From Pseudomonadota bacterium (GTDB lineage: Bacteria; Desulfobacterota; Anaeroferrophillalia; Anaeroferrophillales; Tharpellaceae): DNA of 8,044 nucleotides. Below, piece after piece: positions 1 to 6,188 of the stretch. A model generated the notes under the pieces. It had not been told where the DNA came from. It did not search any database and saw only the letters and a program-made list of their open reading frames with translations. The position numbers were made by a program, and so were the translations under genes. The first letter of the stretch is position 1. Every line of letters begins with the position of its first letter. Location of the stretch: NCBI GenBank assembly GCA_015486445.1, contig WFRT01000022.1, forward strand, positions 1-8,044, in the 5' to 3' direction.

Positions 1-396
1 CTCGTAGCGTTCCTTGAACAGGTTGCTTTCAAGCCGGGTATTGCCCAGGGCGACACTGATAAATTTGATCCGCTTGTCAAGACCTTGTTGTTTGACAAGA
101 TTGTAGAAGTGTTTCATTTTCGGGGCTTCATGCTGGCAGTGGGGACACTGGGCCAGGATGAATTCCAGAACTACCAGCCGGCCTTTGACCTGGTCCAGCG
201 TGAACCGGGAAACCGCCGGGGCCAGCCCCAGGTATTGCCGGTCGGCCGCCGTGGCCGGGGCCGGAATGACCAGAGCCGGCAGGGAGGTGCGCTGCCAGTC
301 CGGGGCTCCGGCCAGGCAGGCGGCCAGCAGGAGCAGGAGGGCTGTCGCGGCGATGATGCCGGGGCCGGTATTTTGTGAAACGGGAAAGGTTTTCAT
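1..396 (-). CDS. Thioredoxin-like lipoprotein, TlpA/redoxin type (partial, C-terminus outside window)
   Basis: This reading frame opens at the ATG at 396 (reverse strand) and runs off the left edge after 132 codons, so only the N-terminal part is seen. Residues 15-27 form a hydrophobic stretch ending LLLLAAC, a good lipobox with Cys27 as the likely lipidation site, so the product is probably an exported lipoprotein anchored in a membrane. After a linker, residues 71-90 read KGRLVVLEFILAQCPHCQHE: a beta strand followed by CPHC (84-87), the redox-active motif position of thioredoxin-fold proteins. Family knowledge then suggests thiol-disulfide exchange in the periplasm. CPHC rather than the common CPPC or CGPC does not settle whether it acts as reductase or oxidase. 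No strong Shine-Dalgarno precedes the ATG; it was chosen because it directly starts the signal sequence. It lies downstream of and in the same direction as the gene at 531-1319, with a palindromic repeat between. The family is fairly sure, the substrate unknown. Confidence 0.8.
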   Translation of the reverse strand, partial: MKTFPVSQNTGPGIIAATALLLLLAACLAGAPDWQRTSLPALVIPAPATAADRQYLGLAPAVSRFTLDQVKGRLVVLEFILAQCPHCQHEAPKMKHFYNLVKQQGLDKRIKFISVALGNTRLESNLFKERYE

Positions 397-414
397 CTGA
401 TTCAGTTTCGGGCC

Positions 415-515
415 GTAACTATTCAGCTGAATTCCATCTCCCCTCTTTCAGGAGGGGGCGCGGGGGTGGTTTGAAGAAAAGCCGCGCCCGACCCCGTATT
501 TAGCTGAATAGTTAC
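415..515. repeat. 101-bp inverted-repeat element with 17-bp ends (TTYAGCTGAATAGTTAC)
   Basis: The left end 415-431 (GTAACTATTCAGCTGAA) and the right end 499-515 are inverted copies matching at 16 of 17 bases. Inside, GGGCGCGG (456-463) and CCGCGCCC (482-489) form a perfect 8-bp stem, and CCCCTCTTTCAGGAGGGG-like bases near 440-457 form another. Read on the reverse strand, 415-472 closely resembles 7478-7534: both have AAACCACCCCC, a C-rich/G-rich hairpin around TGAAAGAGGGG, then CAGCTGAATAGTT. It is therefore a dispersed repeat rather than a chance palindrome. It fills the 134-nt gap between two leftward genes and could end transcription of the one at 531-1319 or cap its mRNA 3' end. No obvious target duplication flanks it. 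The function is inferred. Confidence 0.75.
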
Positions 516-530
516 AAAGTCTTTAAGGTT

Positions 531-1319
531 CTACTTGCCGTCCAGCAGGCGGCCGATGCCGCCGAGCAGGGAGCCTTCACCCTTGTCGCTGCCGCCGACT
601 GAAGGCGCGTGGGCCAGGATGCGGTCGGCCATTCTCGAAAAAGGCAGGCTCTGCAGGTAAACTGTGCCGGTGCCGCTCAGGGTGGCGAGAAACAGTCCCT
701 CGCCGCCGAAAAACATCGATTTCAGGCCGCCGGCCCGCTGGATGTCGTAATCGATGCCCCGGGTGAAACCGACCAGACAGCCGGTATCGACCAGCAGGGT
801 CTCCTGGTTGAGTTCCTTTTTGATGATGGTGCCGCCGGCATGAATGAACGCCTTGCCGTCGCCCTCCAGTTTCTGGAGGATAAAACCCTCGCCCCCGAAG
901 AAGCCGACCCCGAGTTTGCGACTGAAGGAGATGCCGATCCGAGTGCCGAGGGCGGCGCAGAGAAAAGCGTCTTTCTGACAGGTGAATTCACCGTCTATTT
1001 CGTTTAAGTCAAGGGTTATGATCTTGCCGGGATAGGGGGCGGCAAAGGCCACCGATTTTTTGCCCTCGCCGGTATTGGTGAAGTGGGTCAGGAAAATCGA
1101 TTCCCCGGTCAGGACCCGCTTGCCGACGCCCTTGAGGAGCCCGAAAACCCCGCTTTCCGATTCGGAACCGTCGCCCATCCGGGCCTCGAAGCTGATGCCG
1201 GCATCCATGTAATTCATGGCCCCGGCCTCGGCGATGACGGTTTCGCCGGGGTCGAGTTCCACTTCGACAATCTGAAGATCATCACCGATAACGCGATAGT
1301 CTATTTCATGGCAGATCAT
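531..1319 (-). CDS. TIGR00266 / AIM24 family protein
   Basis: The 262-residue product matches the TIGR00266/AIM24 (DUF124) pattern, a beta-rich family found in many bacteria and, as AIM24, in mitochondria. Its biochemical role in bacteria is not established. Visible signs are the opening ELDPGETVIAEAGAMNYMD (21-39), TGESIFLTHFTN (71-82), and two related repeats, FFGGEGFILQKLEGDGKAF (140-158) and FFGGEGLFLATLSGTGTVYL (203-222), which reflect the repeated beta-structure of the fold. The C-terminal tail (241-262) is glycine-rich and probably flexible. There is no signal peptide, so it is likely cytoplasmic. The ATG at 1319 is supported by a Shine-Dalgarno GAGG (1327-1330, reverse strand) 7 nt upstream. 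A mobile repeat ends only 21 nt before the start codon, so the native promoter has been displaced or replaced. The length is ordinary for the family. Confidence 0.9.
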   Translation of the reverse strand: MICHEIDYRVIGDDLQIVEVELDPGETVIAEAGAMNYMDAGISFEARMGDGSESESGVFGLLKGVGKRVLTGESIFLTHFTNTGEGKKSVAFAAPYPGKIITLDLNEIDGEFTCQKDAFLCAALGTRIGISFSRKLGVGFFGGEGFILQKLEGDGKAFIHAGGTIIKKELNQETLLVDTGCLVGFTRGIDYDIQRAGGLKSMFFGGEGLFLATLSGTGTVYLQSLPFSRMADRILAHAPSVGGSDKGEGSLLGGIGRLLDGK

Positions 1320-1340
1320 GTTTTTACCTCACTGAATCAT

Positions 1341-1529
1341 GATGGCGTCGTAAAAACTCTTCATCTGCTGCGTTCCCTTCGCCGTGAGCGCAGCGAGGAA
1401 GTGCCCTTGGGGTGCAACCTTCGTCACTGCGGCGTACTGTATGTACGCCTCATTCCTCAGGTTTCGGGCGCCTTGCATATGAAGCTTTTTACTTAGCCAT
1501 CGAATATTTTGACTTTTTACGAGTTTGTC
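1341..1529 (+). mobile_element. MITE-like element, copy A (189 bp, long variant) flanked by AATCAT duplications
   Basis: This copy is the same sequence as 6010-6164 apart from one substitution and about 34 extra bases near 1378-1414 (a GC-rich stretch including GTGAGCGCAGCGAGG). It starts GATGGCGTCGTAAAAACTC and ends GACTTTTTACGAGTTTGTC; the two ends are imperfect inverted repeats sharing TCGTAAAAA. Perfect direct repeats AATCAT lie on both sides (1335-1340 and 1530-1535), as expected for a target-site duplication. It encodes no convincing protein and folds into a long hairpin. Its GATGGC end faces the leftward gene at 531-1319, whose start codon is only 15 nt beyond the duplication. Being short, palindromic and without a transposase, it fits a MITE mobilised by an enzyme encoded elsewhere. 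Confidence 0.85.
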
Positions 1530-1531
1530 AA
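1503..1531 (-). promoter_or_regulatory. Possible element-borne promoter facing the TIGR00266 gene
   Basis: On the reverse strand, TTGACA (1531-1526) is a perfect -35 box, followed after exactly 17 bp by AATATT (1508-1503), a 4-of-6 match to the -10 consensus. The -35 is assembled from the element end (GACA) and the TT supplied by the target duplication. It points into the element and then to the gene starting at 1319, which would give a leader of roughly 175 nt carrying the hairpin. The same arrangement recurs in the two other copies. The -10 is weak and activity is not shown. Confidence 0.4.
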
Positions 1532-1535
1532 TCAT

Positions 1536-1757
1536 GGTGGCTGGTCGGGGAAACCCTGATTTCCGGCACCGGGCCCGGAAAGAGCCGGTGTCCGGGGGTT
1601 GAAGAAGCTTTCATGTTAGCAAATAAGCGATAATAAAACAACGATTAAAATGTGATTTCCGAGCCCGGACGCGGTGTCGGTTTCGGGCTTGCGAACGGCG
1701 GTCGGCAAGGCCTGTTTCCCCGCCGCGAGGTTTTTTTTGATTGACAAAAAATTGTAA
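1536..1757. other. Divergent intergenic region between leftward and rightward genes
   Basis: No gene was found here. The region must hold the promoter of the rightward genes beginning at 1758. A GC-rich hairpin lies at 1563-1595 (CCGGCACCGG against CCGGTGTCCGG, one bulge). It is followed by an AT-rich island at 1614-1652 with GATAAT- and TAAAAT-like words that could be -10 boxes but lack a clear -35 partner. A second stem pairs AGCCCG (1662-1667) with CGGGCT (1684-1689), and CGGCGG near 1696 can pair with CCGCCG near 1720. Eight Ts (1731-1738) and TTGACA (1741-1746) come immediately before the start codon; no good -10 lies 16-18 bp after that TTGACA. The hairpins are not called terminators because no rightward gene precedes them. 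Confidence 0.5.
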
Positions 1758-2816
1758 ATGAATGACAGTTTCCCTATGAAATTAATGTTTTTGTGTCTGA
1801 TTGCGGCCGGGGTGCTGCTGGGGACCGGCGGCCGGGCCCGGGCCGCGGCCGGGCCCGCCGCGGTCGACGAGGTGCGAGCCCTGCTGCCGGGAATCGAGGT
1901 TGGCTCTTTTACCGGTCTGCGCGGCCTGGAAATTGTCTACGGGGTCAGGCCGGTGGCGGGCTCCATCTACAATGTGGTTATAGTCAACGGCCGCAACGAG
2001 ACCTTCGTCAAGTATCGCGAGGTTATCGAGCGGCTGGCCGGAGCGGGCTTTTCGGTTTATGCTTACGATCATCGCGGCCAGGGTTTTTCCGGCCGTCCCC
2101 TGGCCGACCGCGAGAAAGGTCATGTCGAATATTTCGACGACTATGTCGCCGATCTCGATACCTTTCTTACCCGGATCGTCAAAAGCGCTCCCGGACGCTG
2201 TTTTTTCCTGACTCACTCGATGGGCGGGCCGGTTGCCCTGCGGTTTGTCCAACTGCACCCGGGGAGGGTCGCCCGGCTGGCCATGGTGTCCCCCATGCTG
2301 GGCTTTCCGACCGCGCCGTGGCCCGCTTTCCTGGTTCCGCCCCTGCTTTCCCTGCTTGATCTGCTGGGCTTTGGCCGCAGTTACATCATCGGCGGGGGGG
2401 CCTGGAAGCCGGAACCCTGGGACCCGGACAACGTGCTGACCTCGGACCGGGAGAAGTACGAGTTCTACCAGCGTCTCGAACGCGACCATCCCCTTCTGCG
2501 GCTCGGGGCGCCGACCAACAACTGGGTGCGGCAATCCCTCAAGGCGATTGGCGCTATTATGGCCGGGGCCGACCGCATCACGGTTCCCATCCTGATGCTG
2601 CAGGCCGGGTCCGACCGGGTTGTCGACAACGCCGCCCAGGTGCGTTTCGCCCGCTGGGCCCCGGCCTGTCGCCTGGTTGTGGTTCCCGGCGCTCGGCATG
2701 AGATATTGATGGAAAAACCCGGCCTGCGCAATCCGGCGCTGCGGAAGATAATCGATTTTTTTCACCAGGGCGAGGCGGTGCTCGAAACCGCCGCCGAGCG
2801 TCCCGGAAAAACCTGA
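1758..2816 (+). CDS. Exported alpha/beta hydrolase, PldB (lysophospholipase L2)-like
   Basis: The 352-residue protein is a serine alpha/beta hydrolase most like the PldB/monoacylglycerol-lipase group, which cleaves acyl esters of lysophospholipids or glycerides. Visible signs are DHRGQGFSGRP (104-113), the family landmark after strand 4, GHVEYFDDYVADLDTF (121-136), and the nucleophile elbow LTHSMGG with Ser154. Asp286 in LQAGSDRVVD and His314 in PGARHEI complete a probable catalytic triad. Residues 7-31 (MKLMFLCLIAAGVLLG then ARA-AA) look like a cleavable signal peptide, so it probably acts in the periplasm or outer membrane. The ATG at 1758 directly follows an in-frame TAA. ATG 1776 (Met7) would give a tighter signal peptide, and neither has a Shine-Dalgarno, so the exact start is uncertain. 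It ends 11 bp before the glutamate dehydrogenase gene and is probably co-transcribed with it. Substrate specificity cannot be read from the sequence. Confidence 0.85.
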   Translation: MNDSFPMKLMFLCLIAAGVLLGTGGRARAAAGPAAVDEVRALLPGIEVGSFTGLRGLEIVYGVRPVAGSIYNVVIVNGRNETFVKYREVIERLAGAGFSVYAYDHRGQGFSGRPLADREKGHVEYFDDYVADLDTFLTRIVKSAPGRCFFLTHSMGGPVALRFVQLHPGRVARLAMVSPMLGFPTAPWPAFLVPPLLSLLDLLGFGRSYIIGGGAWKPEPWDPDNVLTSDREKYEFYQRLERDHPLLRLGAPTNNWVRQSLKAIGAIMAGADRITVPILMLQAGSDRVVDNAAQVRFARWAPACRLVVVPGARHEILMEKPGLRNPALRKIIDFFHQGEAVLETAAERPGKT

Positions 2817-2827
2817 GGTAAACTGCC

Positions 2828-5824
2828 ATGAACGACATCGAAATGGTCAAACAGCGCATCGCTCAGCGCATGAGCCGTGGTTTGAAACGCCGCCAGCGGC
2901 GGTCGGAAAAGAACCTGGCCTGGCTGCAGGAAAATCTCAACCCCTACTTCTTCCTGACCATGGAAGATTATCCCGAGGCCCTTGATTTGCTGGCCGCCGG
3001 TCTCGACACCCTGGGAACCAATCGTTACCTGTTGCTGGCCGAGCGTGAAGATTTGCTGATTATCGCCGGCCTCAGTGAAGCGGGCTCGATTTACCGTTTC
3101 ATGTCCACCCTGCAGCGCACCCCGACCTACGCCGAGATTACCCATTCCTACAGCCCCCTGCCGGGCTGCGGTGAGATCCTCGAAATTCAGCGTTACGAAT
3201 TCCGGCCGGTAACCAGCCGAACAGTGCGCGAGAGCGGCCGGGTGCGCCTGCCGCGGGGGTTGGGCAAAGAGGTCGAGGAGGTGATGCGGCGGCTTTATCC
3301 CGATTTTGATTTCAGCCACCTGCGGGACGCACTATACCTGCTGATGGTCAACAATCCCGACTACTTGAGAGTTTCTCCCCCGGAGCGGATCGCCCGGCTG
3401 CTCTGGCTCTATCGCCAGGGCCGCGACAATGACGGTCTCTATTTCGCGGTCGAGGAGACGGTCGATGTCTGCGAGCACTCCGAATCCCGCATCCTTTTTT
3501 CGGTCGGCAACCCTCCGGGACAGGGTTTCCTGGAACAGGTTCTAGAGGTTTTTCACCGGCTTGGCGGCCACCTCAACCGGGCCTACTGCCTGGACATTTC
3601 AACCGGGGTCAACCCCCACTTTCTCGGCACCTTCTACATTGAGAAGAATGCCGATCTCGGGCCCGAGTTTTACCAGCGCCTGAAAACCGAACTCTACAAC
3701 ACCCAGATTCTCAACCACCGCGACGCCCTGTTTCGCCACTTCGTGCTCGGTGACGTGGCTGATGGCGAGGAACTGCTCCTGATCAACGCGATGATCGCCT
3801 TTTGCCACACCAGCCTGGCCCACACCCAGCCCGATGTTTTCGATCTCAACGAGGTGCGCCGGGCCTTCATCGCCAGCCCGGAGATCGCCCTGGCCCTGGT
3901 CAAGGCCTTCCGGGCCCGTTTCACCCCCGGGGCGGAGCTTCCCGCCGACGGGGGGGAAGCGGCCCTGGCGGCGGTCGAGCAGGAGATCGCGGCCTACAAT
4001 ACCGGCCACCGCCATTTCGACAGCCTGCGCCGGACCATCTTTTCCACCGCCCTGCTGCTGGTTCGCTTTACCCTGAAAAGCAATTTTTTTGTGCCCGAAA
4101 AGCACGCCCTGGCCTTTCGTCTCGACCCCAACTACTTAAGGGCGATGGATCCCGATTTCGTAGCCGACCTGCCCGGGGGCACCGCACCGTTCAGGATCAC
4201 CTTCTTTTTCGGTCGCTACGGGGCCGGCTACCACGTCGGGTTTTCCGATATCGCCCGGGGCGGCTGGCGCACGATCTCCTGTGCCACCCCCGACGACTTC
4301 CTGGCCTCCGCCTCAACCCTGTTCCGCGAGGTTTACGTCCTGGCCCACACCCAGCACTTGAAAAACAAGGACATCTACGAGGGCGGCTCGAAAATGGTGG
4401 TGGTTCACGACGTCAGTGACCTCAAGGAGAAGGCTCCCCGGCTGCAGAGTCTCTACAAACTCCAGTACGGTTTCATCAACGCCTTTTTCGACATCTTCGT
4501 CACCGGCCCCGACGGCCGGGCCCTGAATCCGATGGTGGTCGACTACTACGGCGAAGAGGAGCCGATCGAACTCGGTCCCGATGAAAACATGCACGACGAA
4601 ATGATCGAACTGATCGCCAGGCAGTCGGTGAAAAGGGGCTATATTCTCGGGAGCGGCGTGATTTCAAGCAAGAAGGTCGGCATCAACCACAAACACTACG
4701 GGGTGACCTCGCTCGGGGTTATCACCTTTGCCGAGATCACCCTGAAGGAACTCGGTATCGACATGCACCGCGACCAGTTTCGGGTCAAGCTGACCGGCGG
4801 CCCCAACGGTGATGTCGCCGGCAACGCCATGCGTCTGCTGCTCGAGCGCTGTCCGCGGGTCAAGATCGTGTTGATCGTGGCCGGCTCCGGGGTGATCTGC
4901 GATCCGGCCGGAATCGACCGGGACGAACTCGGCCGCATCATTCTCAGGGATAACGTCGATGCCTTCAACCCGGAATATTTGAATCCCGGTGGCTTCATTC
5001 TGCTGCGCCGACAGCGCCGCCGCGAGGGCCTGGTCGAACTTTATAAACGCTGGTCCCGGGAACGCGAAGGGGCCCGCGAAGAGTGGGTTACGGCCGACGA
5101 GTTCTACCGCGAGTTCAACAGCCTGGTCTTCACCGAGCCGGCCGATCTCTTCATCCCGGCCGGGGGCCGGCCGGAGACCGTCGACGAAAGCAACTGCGAC
5201 CGTTTCTTTGCCGCCGACGACACCCCGACCTGTCGGGCCATTGTCGAGGGGGCCAACTCCTTCATCACGCCGGCCGCCCGCGACCGGCTCCAGGAACGGG
5301 GCATCGTCATCATCCGCGACGCCGCCGCCAACAAGTGCGGGGTCATCTCTTCCTCTTACGAGATCATTGCCAACCTGGTTCTGAGCGAGAGAGAGTTTAT
5401 CGGCAACAAGGAAAAATATGTCGCCGACGTTCTTGACATCCTGGTCAAGCGGGCCTCCGACGAAGCCCAGCTGATCTTTGTCCGCCGTCGCCGGAGCCAG
5501 GAAACCCAGTCGTTTACCGCGATCGCGGCGGCCATCAGCACCGAAATCAACCAGAATTACTCCCGTCTCTTCGACTATTTCATGGGACACCCGGAGCTGC
5601 TTGAAAACCTGGCCATGCGCCGGGTGCTCAGGGCCCATCTGCCGCGCTTTCTGCGCCAGCCCCGCTATCTGGCCCGGCTGCCCGAGGTGCTGCCGCTCAA
5701 ATACCGGGCCGCGATGGTGGCGGCCGAACTCGGGGCCCGGATGGTTTACGACGACGACTGGGGTCGTGATTTCGGGGCCGAGCTCAAGGCCTACGTCCGG
5801 CGCAAGTTCGGCCGTCGGGATTGA
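2828..5824 (+). CDS. Large NAD-specific glutamate dehydrogenase (about 1000-residue class)
   Basis: The 998-residue protein, about 113 kDa, belongs to the large NAD-dependent glutamate dehydrogenases, which deaminate L-glutamate to 2-oxoglutarate and ammonia. It is much shorter than the 180-kDa bacterial class (about 1600 residues) and close to the 115-kDa class. The N-terminal third carries an ACT-like segment, RILFSVGNPPGQGFLEQVLE onward (221-272). The catalytic domain holds GFSDIARGGWRTIS (471-484) and KNKDIYEGGSKMVVV (512-526), the region of the substrate-binding lysines. The Rossmann segment KLTGGPNGDVAGNAM (654-668) is expected to bind NAD. VEGANSFITPAARDRL (806-821) followed by NKCGVISSSYEI (835-846) is the conserved late motif. 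It has no signal peptide and is cytoplasmic. The start has a good Shine-Dalgarno GAGGT (2815-2819), overlapping the stop codon of the preceding hydrolase gene, 8 nt before ATG. A glutamate-type symporter follows, consistent with glutamate catabolism. Confidence 0.92.
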   Translation: MNDIEMVKQRIAQRMSRGLKRRQRRSEKNLAWLQENLNPYFFLTMEDYPEALDLLAAGLDTLGTNRYLLLAEREDLLIIAGLSEAGSIYRFMSTLQRTPTYAEITHSYSPLPGCGEILEIQRYEFRPVTSRTVRESGRVRLPRGLGKEVEEVMRRLYPDFDFSHLRDALYLLMVNNPDYLRVSPPERIARLLWLYRQGRDNDGLYFAVEETVDVCEHSESRILFSVGNPPGQGFLEQVLEVFHRLGGHLNRAYCLDISTGVNPHFLGTFYIEKNADLGPEFYQRLKTELYNTQILNHRDALFRHFVLGDVADGEELLLINAMIAFCHTSLAHTQPDVFDLNEVRRAFIASPEIALALVKAFRARFTPGAELPADGGEAALAAVEQEIAAYNTGHRHFDSLRRTIFSTALLLVRFTLKSNFFVPEKHALAFRLDPNYLRAMDPDFVADLPGGTAPFRITFFFGRYGAGYHVGFSDIARGGWRTISCATPDDFLASASTLFREVYVLAHTQHLKNKDIYEGGSKMVVVHDVSDLKEKAPRLQSLYKLQYGFINAFFDIFVTGPDGRALNPMVVDYYGEEEPIELGPDENMHDEMIELIARQSVKRGYILGSGVISSKKVGINHKHYGVTSLGVITFAEITLKELGIDMHRDQFRVKLTGGPNGDVAGNAMRLLLERCPRVKIVLIVAGSGVICDPAGIDRDELGRIILRDNVDAFNPEYLNPGGFILLRRQRRREGLVELYKRWSREREGAREEWVTADEFYREFNSLVFTEPADLFIPAGGRPETVDESNCDRFFAADDTPTCRAIVEGANSFITPAARDRLQERGIVIIRDAAANKCGVISSSYEIIANLVLSEREFIGNKEKYVADVLDILVKRASDEAQLIFVRRRRSQETQSFTAIAAAISTEINQNYSRLFDYFMGHPELLENLAMRRVLRAHLPRFLRQPRYLARLPEVLPLKYRAAMVAAELGARMVYDDDWGRDFGAELKAYVRRKFGRRD

Positions 5825-6003
5825 TCCTGATGAACGGTTGAGTGCTTGGTCTGTCAGGCTCTGCCGGAAAGGCTCCAGCCCGGCGGCGGGCTGTGGCCAC
5901 CCGCTGATTTTCAGGCCTTTGCGCCTTCCCGGGGGCTTGCGCCCGAAGCTTGCGCCGGCCGTTCCGGGGAAAACGCGGATATTGCTCTTGTAAGCGGTCT
6001 GTC
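5825..6003 (+). other. Intergenic segment after the dehydrogenase, with a strong hairpin at 5876-5893
   Basis: No coding sequence was found here. CAGCCCG (5876-5882), loop GCGG and CGGGCTG (5887-5893) form a perfect 7-bp GC stem about 50 nt past the stop codon, followed at once by the palindrome GTGGCCAC (5893-5900). A short T run (ATTTTC) comes only some 12 nt later, so it is at best a weak intrinsic terminator and may instead protect the mRNA 3' end. Near-direct repeats GGCTTGCGCC and AGCTTGCGCC occur at about 5934-5954. The remainder, together with the adjoining mobile element, separates this gene from the symporter gene. Confidence 0.45.
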
Positions 6004-6009
6004 AACCTT

Positions 6010-6164
6010 GATGGCGTTGTAAAAACTCTTCATCTGCTGCGTTCCCCTTCAACCTTCGTCACTGCGGCGTACTGTATGTACGCCTCATTCCTCAGGTTTC
6101 GGGCGCCTTGCATATGAAGCTTTTTACTTAGCCATCGAATATTTTGACTTTTTACGAGTTTGTC
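6010..6164 (+). mobile_element. MITE-like element, copy B (155 bp) flanked by AACCTT duplications
   Basis: This is the reference-length copy. Its borders are GATGGCGTTGTAAAAACTC and GACTTTTTACGAGTTTGTC. AACCTT is perfectly duplicated at 6004-6009 and 6165-6170; the match even extends left to TGTCAACCTT because the flank happens to resemble the element end. The 5' arm 6010-6033 can pair with 6114-6136 (shared GATGGC, GTAAAAA and CTTCAT blocks). Inside, AACCT (6051-6055) faces AGGTT (6094-6098), and GGCGTAC/GTACGCC (6066-6084) forms a perfect 7-bp stem with loop TGTAT. A T-rich 28-nt tail follows the foldback. The tail end lies toward the symporter gene, the opposite orientation to copies A and C relative to their genes. 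The copy may also act as a terminator-like structure behind the dehydrogenase gene. Confidence 0.87.
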
Positions 6165-6166
6165 AA
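6138..6166 (-). promoter_or_regulatory. Possible element-borne promoter, directed away from the symporter gene
   Basis: TTGACA (6166-6161 on the reverse strand) and AATATT (6143-6138), 17 bp apart, repeat the arrangement of copies A and C. In this copy the promoter would read leftward, through the element and antisense toward the 3' end of the dehydrogenase gene. It therefore cannot drive the symporter gene, and any effect would be antisense RNA or none. Activity is inferred only from the boxes. Confidence 0.3.
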
Positions 6167-6176
6167 CCTTTGACCA

Positions 6177-6183
6177 GGGAGGA
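6177..6183 (+). promoter_or_regulatory. Shine-Dalgarno deciding the symporter start
   Basis: GGGAGGA lies 5 nt before ATG 6189 but only 2 nt before the in-frame TTG at 6186. The spacing favours ATG 6189 as the true start, giving a 423-residue protein beginning MKILRW. Confidence 0.75.
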
Positions 6184-6188
6184 AATTG

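Noticed and set aside
85..400. Short forward frames at the left end
   Set aside because: They lie opposite the lipoprotein gene, whose lipobox and CPHC motif make the reverse strand the coding one.
415..515. CRISPR-like repeat/spacer structure
   Set aside because: There are only two inverted ends and no regularly spaced direct repeats.
1329..1535. Open frame inside the mobile element (peptide with KSQNIRWLSKKLHMQGAR), also open in the other two copies
   Set aside because: The 34-bp difference shifts the frame between copies and the C-terminal parts differ. Two of the five B-to-C substitutions are amino-acid changing (V/L, N/S), with no sign of codon-level conservation, and no Shine-Dalgarno is present. 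It is a by-product of a conserved non-coding repeat.
1696..1738. GC stem followed by eight Ts, resembling a terminator
   Set aside because: No rightward gene lies upstream to be terminated, and the T run is separated from the stem by several bases; it more likely belongs to the upstream region of the hydrolase gene.
1782..2765. Reverse-strand frame of 327 codons opposite the alpha/beta hydrolase gene
   Set aside because: It is an antisense shadow of a gene with an intact catalytic triad; there is no start signal or domain.
4664..5638. Reverse-strand frame of 324 codons opposite the glutamate dehydrogenase gene
   Set aside because: It is an antisense shadow: the forward frame carries all conserved dehydrogenase motifs, and the reverse product resembles no family.
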